A program made the position numbers and the translations under genes. 44,737 bases of DNA from an uncultured Fidelibacterota bacterium (GTDB lineage: Bacteria > Fidelibacterota > Marinisomatia > Marinisomatales > TCS55): positions 1 through 44,737 of the forward strand of contig CAJXWT010000008.1 of NCBI GenBank assembly GCA_913062595.1, in the 5' to 3' direction. Below, one piece after another: positions 36,795 through 44,737 of this stretch. Within the stretch, counting starts at the first letter, position 1; every line of letters begins with the position of its first letter. Below the pieces are notes generated by a model. It was not told the DNA's origin. It was given only the letters and a program-made list of their open reading frames with translations, and ran no database searches.

Positions 36795-39452
36795 TTATAC
36801 TGTAATGGGACTTGGTTTTTCTGGATCTATATTATATTTTTCTATCGCTTTTTCCGCTTTTGATATATCCACCTTGCCCTCTATTGCCAAGGCTCTTATT
36901 GCTGCAAGAGTGATATAATATCTATCTATCTCGAAAAAGTGACGAAGATTTTCTCTAGTATCGCTACGCCCGAACCCATCAGTGCCCAATGCATAATATG
37001 GGCCGGGAACATATGGGCCAATCTGTTCAGAAAGCATTTTAACGTAGTCCGAAACTGCTACGGTTGGTACTCTATGTTTGCTTAAACATTTCTCCAAATG
37101 TGACTGCCGTTGTTTGCTTTCTGGGTGTATTAAATTCCAGCGCTCTGTTTCTTCTGCATTTCTACGCAACTCACTAAAACTGGTAACATTCCAGATACCA
37201 GGATCTATGTTCCAATCTCTCTTCAATAGGTCTGCAGCTGCAAGTGTTTCACCCATTAATGGACCACTACCAAGTAATCGTATGGTTGGGTTTTTAGTTG
37301 CTTTAATTTTATATAGACCCTTGATAATATCTTCACCTACATCATCTGGCATAGGCGGGTGTATGTAATTCTCGTTTTCTACAGTTAAATAATATATGAC
37401 ATCATTTCCTTTTTCAAACATATCTTTAAGGCCATGATGCACAACTGTAGCAATTTCATAGCTATATGCTAAATCATATGCTTTAATGTTGGGAGTGACT
37501 GCGGCAGCTAAATGACTATGCCCGTCCTGATGTTGTAAGCCCTCACCATTTAGTGTTGTTCTACCTGCGGTACCACCCACCAAAAAACCTCTGGTGCGCA
37601 TATCGCCTGCCGCCCAAATAAAATCCCAAACGCGTTGAAAACCAAACATAGAATAATAAATATAAAATGGTATCATGTTAATACCGTGCATACTGTAACT
37701 TGTGCCCGCCGCCACAAAAGATGATATTGCACCTGCTTCGTTTATACCCTCCTCCAAAATTTGCCCATCGGTGGCCTCCTTATAATAAAGAAATTGTTTG
37801 GAATCAACGGGGTCATACAATTGACCTCCGTGGGCATAAATACCGAGCTGTCTGAATAAAGGATCCATACCAAACGTTCGTGCCTCATCTGGTATTATAG
37901 GAACAATATTTTTTCCAATAGTCTTATCTTTTGTTAGAATTGTGAGCATTCGAACGTAAGCCATTGTAGTTGAGATTTCCCGATCGCCTGAGCCATCCAA
38001 CAGCTCCTGAAATAAGGATATATCCGGGATTTTTATAGTGGGACCCTGTCTACAACGATACGGTAAAAATCCGCCCAACTTCTTGCGCTGGTTTTTCATA
38101 TATTTTATTTCATCGCTTTTATCGTCTGGTTTATAAAATGGAGTTGTGAATGCTTCAGCATTTGACAACGGTATATCAAAACGATCGCGAAATTGTAATA
38201 GTTCATCGTCGTTGAGTTTTTTTTGTTGATGGGTAATATTTCGGCCTTCACCAGCTTCTCCTAATCCATATCCTTTTATAGTTCGGGCTAGTATAACCGT
38301 AGGTTTTCCTTTGGTATTAACAGCCTCTGAATACGCAGCGAACACTTTAACCGGGTCGTGTCCACCAATTCGCATTTTACCAAGATCTTTGTCACTAATG
38401 TGCGCTACCATTTCTAATAGCTCTGGATATTTACCGTAAAAGTGTTCGCGAAGATATCCTCCGCCTTCGACAACATACTTCAGTAAATCACCGTCAACAA
38501 CTTCTTCGGCGCGCCGTAAGAATAAATCCCCGTTTTTATGTTCAAGTAATTGATCAAAATCTGAACCCCAAATAACTTTTATTACATTCCAGCCGGCGCC
38601 ACGAAAAGAACCCTCCAGCTCTTGTATTACTTTGCTATTTCCCCGCACCGGACCATCTAATCTTTGCAAATTGCAGTTGACGACAAAAATTAGATTATCA
38701 AGCTTTTCTCTTGATGCCAGTGTTAATCCGCATAGCGATTCTGGTTCATCCATTTCACCATCACCGAGAAAGGCCCATACTTTGCGACCCGTGTCTTCCA
38801 TCAAGCCGCGGTCAATTAAATAATTCATGAACCTAGCCTGATAAATAGCCAATAATGAACCCAGGCCCATTGATACTGTGGCAAATTGCCAAAAATCTGG
38901 CATCAACCAAGGATGGGGATATGAGGACAAGCCTCCCTTTGGCGAAAGCTCACGGCGAAAGTTGTGGAGCTTTTCTTCATCTATTCGGCCTTCTAAAAAA
39001 GCACGTGCATACACGCCGGGTGAGGCGTGTCCTTGAAAAAAAACTAAATCACTACCCTGTGGGTGGTCTGGACCTTTAAAAAAATGGTTGAATCCTATTT
39101 CATATAAATTGGCGGCAGATGCATAAGTTGATATATGTCCACCTATGCCAGGCGTGTCCTTGTTTGCATTTACTACCATGGCCATGGCGTTCCATCTAAT
39201 AATCGATTTTATTTTTCTTTCGATCTCTCTATTTCCTAGAAATTCAGGCTCCTGAATTGGAATAATAGTATTTACAAAGGGGGTGTTAGCATTAAACGGT
39301 AAGCGCGCTCCGCGTTTAGAGGCATAATCCACTAGTTTTTCTAATAGATAACTTGTCCGTTCGTACCCGTGCCTATTAAGCTCGTCCTCAAGAGCCTCTA
39401 TCCACTCTTGCGTTTCTTGTGGATCAATATCTTTTCTACTTGGGGGAGCCAT
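36795..39452 (-). CDS. aceE: Pyruvate dehydrogenase E1, homodimeric type
   Basis: The product is 885 residues, the length of E. coli AceE (887). It decarboxylates pyruvate with thiamine diphosphate. The ThDP motif is GDGEMDEPESL followed by VVNCNLQRLDGPV. HISTYASAANLYEIGFNHFF and AGRTTLNGEGLQHQDGHSHL are AceE-specific. It lies downstream of the MATE gene by 64 bases and begins the aceE-aceF-lpdA set. Confidence 0.97.
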   Translation of the reverse strand: MAPPSRKDIDPQETQEWIEALEDELNRHGYERTSYLLEKLVDYASKRGARLPFNANTPFVNTIIPIQEPEFLGNREIERKIKSIIRWNAMAMVVNANKDTPGIGGHISTYASAANLYEIGFNHFFKGPDHPQGSDLVFFQGHASPGVYARAFLEGRIDEEKLHNFRRELSPKGGLSSYPHPWLMPDFWQFATVSMGLGSLLAIYQARFMNYLIDRGLMEDTGRKVWAFLGDGEMDEPESLCGLTLASREKLDNLIFVVNCNLQRLDGPVRGNSKVIQELEGSFRGAGWNVIKVIWGSDFDQLLEHKNGDLFLRRAEEVVDGDLLKYVVEGGGYLREHFYGKYPELLEMVAHISDKDLGKMRIGGHDPVKVFAAYSEAVNTKGKPTVILARTIKGYGLGEAGEGRNITHQQKKLNDDELLQFRDRFDIPLSNAEAFTTPFYKPDDKSDEIKYMKNQRKKLGGFLPYRCRQGPTIKIPDISLFQELLDGSGDREISTTMAYVRMLTILTKDKTIGKNIVPIIPDEARTFGMDPLFRQLGIYAHGGQLYDPVDSKQFLYYKEATDGQILEEGINEAGAISSFVAAGTSYSMHGINMIPFYIYYSMFGFQRVWDFIWAAGDMRTRGFLVGGTAGRTTLNGEGLQHQDGHSHLAAAVTPNIKAYDLAYSYEIATVVHHGLKDMFEKGNDVIYYLTVENENYIHPPMPDDVGEDIIKGLYKIKATKNPTIRLLGSGPLMGETLAAADLLKRDWNIDPGIWNVTSFSELRRNAEETERWNLIHPESKQRQSHLEKCLSKHRVPTVAVSDYVKMLSEQIGPYVPGPYYALGTDGFGRSDTRENLRHFFEIDRYYITLAAIRALAIEGKVDISKAEKAIEKYNIDPEKPSPITV

Positions 39453-39516
39453 GGCCTATAAATTAATGCCTTTATGTTAATGTTATAATAAGGAAGATAT
39501 CATGTATGATTGGCTG

Positions 39517-40941
39517 TCAAATTTCAATTTCTTTCCAATCATCTCTTTGTACCTTCCAAACCATTGCTACTGCAAAAAGAGTAATGTAGGAACCAAAAAA
39601 TATCCACGGGGCTAGAAAACCGTACCCAAAAACCACACCGAAAAAATAACTGCCTGGTAAGAAAAAACACCAAACCAAAAAGCTTTCTACAAGGCTCGGA
39701 AAAAGCGTGTTTCCAGCGCCTGACAGCGCAAACCAAAGCGTCATGCCAATCGCATCTATAAACTGAACAAACCCCGCTAGCCTTAAACCCATAACCCCCA
39801 TTTCATTAACGCCAGTTTCACTTGTAAATAATTGAATAATTTGCTCAGGAAAGACAATAAAAACAATTCCAACAGAGCCCATTACAAGCAGGCTCAATCT
39901 CGCGCTTTCGTGAATGCTGATTTCGGACTTATCTGGTAGTTTTTCACCCAAATACTTGCCTACTAGTGTGGCGCAAGCTTGACCAATTCCCGCGGCCGGC
40001 ATAAACGATGTTTGCAAGATTGTAAATACTATTTCTGTAGCCGCCAGCTCTATAACACCAATAATACCAACAATTTTATAGAAGACAACATACCCCGTCA
40101 TGGTTACTACTTCCTGAATTCCTTGAGGTAGGGTCAATTTAATTTGTCGTACTAGTGTTTGCGCGTCTAGGTGCGTTGAAAATATGTTAAAACGTGTTTT
40201 TATTTCTTTTTTGAATAGCATTATAAAATAACAGCCCAGCATAAAGGCAGAGGCAATAACGGTTGCAATTGCGGCGCCGCGCACTCCCAGTGCGGGAAAA
40301 TCAAACCAGGTCCACAATATACCAATCCATGGTATGCCCAGATCTTGGAAGAATTTTAAAACACCATCAGATCCATATATTAAACCAGCATTTAAATAAA
40401 TGTTGATCATGTTTGCTGTTATAGTTACCTGCATGTGGATTTTTGTTCTTTCTACGCCTGAAAAAAACCCCTGGAACACAAAACAGGGTATGGCAAACAC
40501 AACACTTAAAAAGGCAACGGAAACATAATCTACGGCCAGGTTTACTATTGTTGGTTCGTTTAACACAAGACTGATAATCAAATCTGCGTTGAAAAACCCA
40601 ATTATTGATACAGGAACAGCAAACACCACGGCTAATAGTTGACCGTTGCGCATGGCGACACCGCATTCATGATACCGCTTTTGTCCCAAGCGACGAGATG
40701 AAACAGTTTGGGTTGCTGTCCGCAGTCCTATGCCAAAACTTATTGCCGTCCACACAACCATTGACCCCATACCTGTGGCCGCTAAGGCTTGGGCCCCTAA
40801 ATGCCCTACCATCATTACATCCACGACGTTCATTAGTGAGCGGCTTATGTTACTTAATATTATTGGTAGCGCCAGCTTCCTAACTTCCACAGATATATGT
40901 TCATCGCGCTGGGCTGGCAAGGTACGCAACCTGAAAGCCAT
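39517..40941 (-). CDS. MATE family multidrug/sodium efflux transporter
   Basis: The product is 474 residues with about 12 hydrophobic segments in two similar halves. LALPIILSNISRSLMNVVDV with MMVGHLGAQALAATGMG is the classic MATE entry, and PAAGIGQACATLVGKYLGE is the matching motif of the second half. It would export cationic compounds using Na+ or H+; the substrate is unknown. It starts 5 bases after the small unknown gene and probably shares its transcript. Confidence 0.93.
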   Translation of the reverse strand: MAFRLRTLPAQRDEHISVEVRKLALPIILSNISRSLMNVVDVMMVGHLGAQALAATGMGSMVVWTAISFGIGLRTATQTVSSRRLGQKRYHECGVAMRNGQLLAVVFAVPVSIIGFFNADLIISLVLNEPTIVNLAVDYVSVAFLSVVFAIPCFVFQGFFSGVERTKIHMQVTITANMINIYLNAGLIYGSDGVLKFFQDLGIPWIGILWTWFDFPALGVRGAAIATVIASAFMLGCYFIMLFKKEIKTRFNIFSTHLDAQTLVRQIKLTLPQGIQEVVTMTGYVVFYKIVGIIGVIELAATEIVFTILQTSFMPAAGIGQACATLVGKYLGEKLPDKSEISIHESARLSLLVMGSVGIVFIVFPEQIIQLFTSETGVNEMGVMGLRLAGFVQFIDAIGMTLWFALSGAGNTLFPSLVESFLVWCFFLPGSYFFGVVFGYGFLAPWIFFGSYITLFAVAMVWKVQRDDWKEIEI

Positions 40942-40946
40942 ATTAT

Positions 40947-41216
40947 TTACAGGTTGGTTATGTTTATACGATGGTCAGATAAGAATCTGTTTGTTTTACT
41001 GCACACCGGCGCATTAGTCTCAACGCTGACTTTGACCGCTGGTAAAACGGCATTAATACGTTTGGCCTGTTCTAGTATTCGCAGACCATCCTTCATAATA
41101 ATCCTGCTTTTTCGGTTAATAATGATTGCAATATGGTTGGTTGGGCCATGACTCAAAACGACACCTTTATTTAGTGAAAATTTATTGGGGTCTATATAAT
41201 GGTCGTGTCTTTTCAT
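40947..41216 (-). CDS. Small protein of unknown function
   Basis: The product is 89 residues and I do not recognise it. The alternation of strand-like (GVVLSHGPTNHIAIIIN) and helix-like (DGLRILEQAKRINAVLPAV) segments is protein-like. The frame has a stop just 11 codons upstream of the ATG, so the start is well bounded. The ribosome site is poor. It lies 5 bases before the MATE gene and 73 after the preceding unknown gene, in the same direction. No signal or membrane segment is evident. Confidence 0.6.
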   Translation of the reverse strand: MKRHDHYIDPNKFSLNKGVVLSHGPTNHIAIIINRKSRIIMKDGLRILEQAKRINAVLPAVKVSVETNAPVCSKTNRFLSDHRINITNL

Positions 41217-41289
41217 CTGTCCGGTGCTTTTGAAGACACCTTTTAATCAACGAGCCTTTTGTAAATAATATCCCTCAAACTACCTGAAT

Positions 41290-41829
41290 TCATAGTAAAA
41301 ATTGTTTGGCCAGGTCAACGCGATTTAAACCTATTCCTTTTATATTATAACCAATATAATGAAAAACGGGGGCCACAAGACCCACTGCTTCACTCCAAAT
41401 TATTTTGCTGTTTAGCGCTGCTTCTTTAAAACGTTTTGGTCCGACGGTGTGTACTATCTTGGCTGCTTTGTGTGGGTATGTTTTATACATATACGTCATG
41501 TCTGGAAACTGGGGATATTTGTCATAAGGGGTCATGCCAATTAAGTAGTTTTCACCTGATCTATTCACGTGCCCACAAATGTTCACTTTTGTCTTTTCGC
41601 TCTTAATACGATCCATAATTACAATATTTCTGTTCTGTACCAATGTTTTTATAGTATGAATGTTTTTTGGGTTACAGTTGTCTGGCGACAGTTTTTTAGG
41701 CCAAATAATCAAATTATCATTCATTATACCAAAAACATGGCTTGCCAGCTTTTTGGATACCCCAACCTCCAGCCCCCAAGCTCTAGGCCCCGCACATAAA
41801 TAATATGATTCAGTGGTTTTTTTGATCAT
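41290..41829 (-). CDS. Protein of unknown function, coupled to yggS
   Basis: The product is 179 residues and I do not recognise it. Its ATG overlaps the yggS TGA (ATGA), strong support for a real gene. It is basic and cytoplasmic-looking, with MTPYDKYPQFPDMTYMYKTY in the middle and WSEAVGLVAPVFHYIGYNIK near the end. The N-terminal part contains Cys12 and several GxxxG-like turns but no cofactor motif I can name. Coupling to yggS suggests shared regulation, not necessarily shared function. Confidence 0.7.
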   Translation of the reverse strand: MIKKTTESYYLCAGPRAWGLEVGVSKKLASHVFGIMNDNLIIWPKKLSPDNCNPKNIHTIKTLVQNRNIVIMDRIKSEKTKVNICGHVNRSGENYLIGMTPYDKYPQFPDMTYMYKTYPHKAAKIVHTVGPKRFKEAALNSKIIWSEAVGLVAPVFHYIGYNIKGIGLNRVDLAKQFLL

Positions 41830-42515
41830 TCTTCTCTGGGCCCAAACAATGCCGTGCCCAGCCTTACCATTGTGCTTCCCTGGAAGATTCCTAATTCGAA
41901 ATCATTGCTCATCCCCATTGATAAAACAGTTAGTTTTTTCTCTTGATCGACCTGCCTATTAATGCTCTCTTTGATTTTCCGGAGCAATGAAAAGGCGTTG
42001 CTTGTGCTTTCCTTTTCTTGTGATACCGGTCCAATAGTCATCAGTCCTCCTACAACTATTTCATCTAGGGTCATGCACTCTAACAGGTCTTGGTCGTTGT
42101 TTGGGTCAAAGCCGAACTTTGTTTTGTCTCCGCTAGTATTAATCTCTAATAATACAGATAATGAATCTGTTGTATATTTTAATTTGTTAGACAATTGTTT
42201 AGCAATACGCAGGCTATCTACAGAATCGATAGTATCGAAAATACGGAGAGCTTTGTTGATTTTATTAGTTTGCAGGTGGCCAATCATTCTCCTCTTGTAT
42301 ACCAGCTTGGTCTCTACGGCACTAAACTTTTTACCTGCCTCTTGCACGCGATTCTCGCCAATATCAACAATGCCGTTGTGAATGCACGTTTCAATGGTTT
42401 CCGGGTTTCGTGATTTTGTGGCGGCGACAATGGTGATGCTGTCGCCACGGTTGCACTGTTTTAGCGCAGAGTCAATTTTCTCTTTAACCCGACTGATTCT
42501 ATCAAGCAGATTCAC
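41826..42515 (-). CDS. yggS: YggS/PROSC-type PLP homeostasis protein
   Basis: The product is 229 residues, normal for the family. It is a single-domain fold-type III PLP carrier thought to buffer pyridoxal phosphate. The PLP lysine is Lys34 in IVAATKSR. GENRVQEAGKKF and MIGHLQTNKINK are signature segments. SMGMSNDFELGIFQGSTMVRLGTALFG closes the barrel, though only part of that run is strictly conserved. The start is GTG at 42515, overlapping the gyrA stop (GTGA). Confidence 0.93.
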   Translation of the reverse strand: MNLLDRISRVKEKIDSALKQCNRGDSITIVAATKSRNPETIETCIHNGIVDIGENRVQEAGKKFSAVETKLVYKRRMIGHLQTNKINKALRIFDTIDSVDSLRIAKQLSNKLKYTTDSLSVLLEINTSGDKTKFGFDPNNDQDLLECMTLDEIVVGGLMTIGPVSQEKESTSNAFSLLRKIKESINRQVDQEKKLTVLSMGMSNDFELGIFQGSTMVRLGTALFGPREE

Positions 42516-44737
42516 ACTTCATCGTTTTCACTGTTCTCTTGTTCGCCTGTTTCGTTTCCTCTGTTGGGAATTTCTTTGCTTTCGTCCTCGCGCCCGGTTT
42601 CTGTTTTGTTATAATTATCCCTAGGGTCGTCTTCGTTTATAACTCGGGAAATTGAAGAAATTTTCGATCCATCATCAAGCTTAACTAGCTTAACGCCTTG
42701 GGTTACACGACCTATTGTTCTTATTTGAGATACGGGCTGGCGCATAAGCACCCCTTTATCTGTAATTACAATTAGATCGTCTGCATCCACCACTTCCATT
42801 ATGGAAACCATTTTTCCTGTTTTTTCAGTAACGCGCATTGTCATTACGCCTTTACCTCCCCTCGTTTGGGTTCTATACTGAATCACATCAGTACGTTTAC
42901 CTAACCCCTTTTCAGTCGCAACCAAGATTGTTCCTTCCCTTTTCACAACCAGCATAGCAATAACGCTATCTTCTTTAGACCCAAGTCTGATGCCTATTAC
43001 TCCCATTGTTTTTCTTCCGGTAGAACGTATGTTTTTTTCAGAAAAGCGTATCGACTTTCCTTCACGTGTACCTAGTAAGATGTCGTTTTCACCATTGGTA
43101 ATTCGTGCTTCAATTAAAGTGTCACCCTCTCGGATTTCAATTGCATATATTCCGCCTTTTCGCGGCTTACTGTAGGCTGATAACGATGTCTTTTTGACAA
43201 GGCCGTTCCTAGTAGCCATAACGATATAGTGCTGATCGTCAAAATCCTTTACACTGACAAACGCTTCAACTTTTTCTCCGGGCTCACAGCCAATAAGATT
43301 TACAATTGCTCTACCTCGCGTTGCACGCCCTCCTTGTGGAATATCATACACTTTTAACCAATAGCATTTTCCGCGATCTGTAAAAAACAGCATGTAGTTA
43401 TGGGTGTTGGCGATGAACAGGTGCTCTACAAAGTCTTTTTCCTTGCTTGCGGCACCCTGAACGCCGCGCCCGCCACGGCGTTGGGTACGATATGTGTTCA
43501 GAGCGGTCCGTTTTATATATCCTTCGTGTGTAATAGTTAATACCACTTCTTCCTCAGCAATAATGTCCTCCATTGAAAAGTCGCTATTAACCGGGATGAT
43601 TTCTGTGCGCCGCGGGTCACCGTATTGTTCTTTCATTTCTAGAAGTTCTGTCTTAATAATTGACATTCTTTGACCGTGACTTTCAAGAATACTTTTTAAG
43701 TGGGACATAAGTTTAATTACCTCTTTATATTCATCAACAACCTTGCCTACCTCAAGGCCGGTAAGTCTTTGCAGGCGCATGTCCAGAATCGCCTGTGACT
43801 GTTTTTCAGAGAGACTGAAGTTGTTCATTAGGCCTTCCTTGGCGATTAAAGGATCCTTACTTGCCCGTATGATCTTTATAACTTCGTCAATATTGTCTAG
43901 GGCAATTTTTAAACCCTCTAAAATGTGGGCCCGCTCCTCGGCCCTATTTAAATCAAACTTGGTACGACGAACAACAATTTCATGGCGGAAATCAATAAAA
44001 TGATTCAACGCTTCTTTTAAAGGCATTATTTTGGGCACACCTCCAACCAGCGCCAGCAAAATGATACCAAAAGTGTCTTGCAGTTGTGTATGTTTATATA
44101 ACTGGTTCAATATAACTTCTGGCACAGCGTCTCTTTTTGATTCTATAACCACCCGAATACCATCCCTATCTGATTCGTCACGCAGCTCTGTAATTCCCTG
44201 TATTCTTTTATTCCGCGCTAAGTCTGCTATCTTTTCAATCAAATTTGCCTTATTTACCTGGTAAGGGATTTCCGTTATCACAATATTATCTTTACCGCTT
44301 TTTGTTGTTTCGATGTGTGCCCGGGCACGCATTTTTATTTTTCCCCGACCGGTCTCATAGGCTTGGGTCAAGCCATCCAGGCCCAAGATCAAACCGGCTG
44401 TTGGAAAGTCGGGCCCCTTTATATATTTCATTAAGTCTACTGTTGTAATGTCCTCAGTATCAATAAGCGCCACAACTCCGTTAATTATTTCATTCATATT
44501 ATGTGGCGGTATCTTGGTGGCCATACCAACAGCAATTCCTTCTGATCCATTAATTAACAATGTCGGGACAGTTGCCGGCAGCACGGTTGGTTCAGTTAGC
44601 GTTTCATCAAAGTTTGGTTGTAAATCCACTGTATCTTTGTCTAGGTCTTTGAGCATTTCTCCAGAAAGTTTTGTCATTCGTGATTCCGTGTAACGCATGG
44701 CAGCGGCATTGTCTCCATCTACAGAACCAAAGTTCCC
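42512..44737 (-). CDS. gyrA: DNA gyrase subunit A, N-terminus outside window
   Basis: The window holds 741 codons up to the TGA at 42514-42512; the first ~100 residues lie beyond the right edge. GNFGSVDGDNAAAMRYTESR at the edge contains the DNA-cleaving Tyr (codon 44692-44690). EPTVLPATVPTLLINGSEGI and AVGMATKIPPHN follow. The GyrA box QRRGGRG at 43483-43463 marks gyrase rather than topoisomerase IV. The C-terminal pinwheel repeats (GGRATRGRAIVNLIG; RGGKGVMTMRVT) are complete. The last ~40 residues are an acidic Asp/Glu/Asn-rich tail, as in some gyrases where it modulates supercoiling. Confidence 0.97.
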   Translation of the reverse strand, partial: GNFGSVDGDNAAAMRYTESRMTKLSGEMLKDLDKDTVDLQPNFDETLTEPTVLPATVPTLLINGSEGIAVGMATKIPPHNMNEIINGVVALIDTEDITTVDLMKYIKGPDFPTAGLILGLDGLTQAYETGRGKIKMRARAHIETTKSGKDNIVITEIPYQVNKANLIEKIADLARNKRIQGITELRDESDRDGIRVVIESKRDAVPEVILNQLYKHTQLQDTFGIILLALVGGVPKIMPLKEALNHFIDFRHEIVVRRTKFDLNRAEERAHILEGLKIALDNIDEVIKIIRASKDPLIAKEGLMNNFSLSEKQSQAILDMRLQRLTGLEVGKVVDEYKEVIKLMSHLKSILESHGQRMSIIKTELLEMKEQYGDPRRTEIIPVNSDFSMEDIIAEEEVVLTITHEGYIKRTALNTYRTQRRGGRGVQGAASKEKDFVEHLFIANTHNYMLFFTDRGKCYWLKVYDIPQGGRATRGRAIVNLIGCEPGEKVEAFVSVKDFDDQHYIVMATRNGLVKKTSLSAYSKPRKGGIYAIEIREGDTLIEARITNGENDILLGTREGKSIRFSEKNIRSTGRKTMGVIGIRLGSKEDSVIAMLVVKREGTILVATEKGLGKRTDVIQYRTQTRGGKGVMTMRVTEKTGKMVSIMEVVDADDLIVITDKGVLMRQPVSQIRTIGRVTQGVKLVKLDDGSKISSISRVINEDDPRDNYNKTETGREDESKEIPNRGNETGEQENSENDEV

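Noticed and set aside
41962-42381. Open frame of 139 codons on the plus strand
   Set aside because: It is antisense to yggS; no independent support.

Overview
The window looks like chromosomal DNA of an AT-rich, free-living, Gram-negative-type bacterium. Evidence for this is the lipoprotein and Sec signal peptides, a MATE pump, a homodimeric-E1 pyruvate dehydrogenase, and secreted DUF885, DUF4953-type and ThuA/sugar-dehydrogenase proteins. The gene set recalls the FCB side of the tree (for example Candidatus Marinimicrobia). That is an impression from gene content, not a phylogenetic result. No rRNA, tRNA, CRISPR array, transposase or prophage was seen.

Region by region: (1) 1-3590, minus strand, is the first ~1196 codons of a very large protein that runs off the left edge: an ArsR-like winged helix, a basic RR-repeat linker, an apparent PilM/actin-like domain and then a long coiled coil. 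Two close-set inverted repeats lie just upstream. (2) 3591-4070 is a very AT-rich gap with six TTGTAAT copies. (3) 4071-5095, minus strand, is a two-gene unit: an iodotyrosine-deiodinase-like nitroreductase followed by an ArsC-family protein whose catalytic cysteine codon is an in-frame TGA. It is best read as a selenoprotein. (4) 5339-22819, plus strand, is a nearly gap-free purine operon: purA, purL, a yigI-like thioesterase, purM, a purQ-purS fusion, purC, class II purE, purB, purF, purD, purN, a large secreted ThuA/sugar-dehydrogenase/cytochrome lipoprotein, and purH. It covers PRPP to IMP and on to AMP. No purK is present, and the class II PurE explains why none is needed.

(5) 22835-27943, minus strand, is a four-gene unit: penicillin-acylase family hydrolase, GDPD phosphodiesterase, Gfo/Idh/MocA oxidoreductase and a TolB-like propeller. 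(6) 28102-31075, plus strand, carries a membrane-anchored START-like protein with three C-terminal repeats and a DUF885 lipoprotein. (7) 31059-44737, minus strand, runs from gyrA (5' end outside the window) through yggS, two unknown small proteins, a MATE transporter, aceE-aceF-lpdA, a secreted zinc metalloprotease and a DHFR-fold protein.

Most genes abut or overlap by a few bases, so translational coupling is the norm. Several starts are TTG or GTG (purL, purH, purB, the DUF885 gene, yggS). UGA is used as an ordinary stop by purA, purE, purD, purH, yggS and gyrA, so the internal UGA in the ArsC gene cannot be explained by a global code change.
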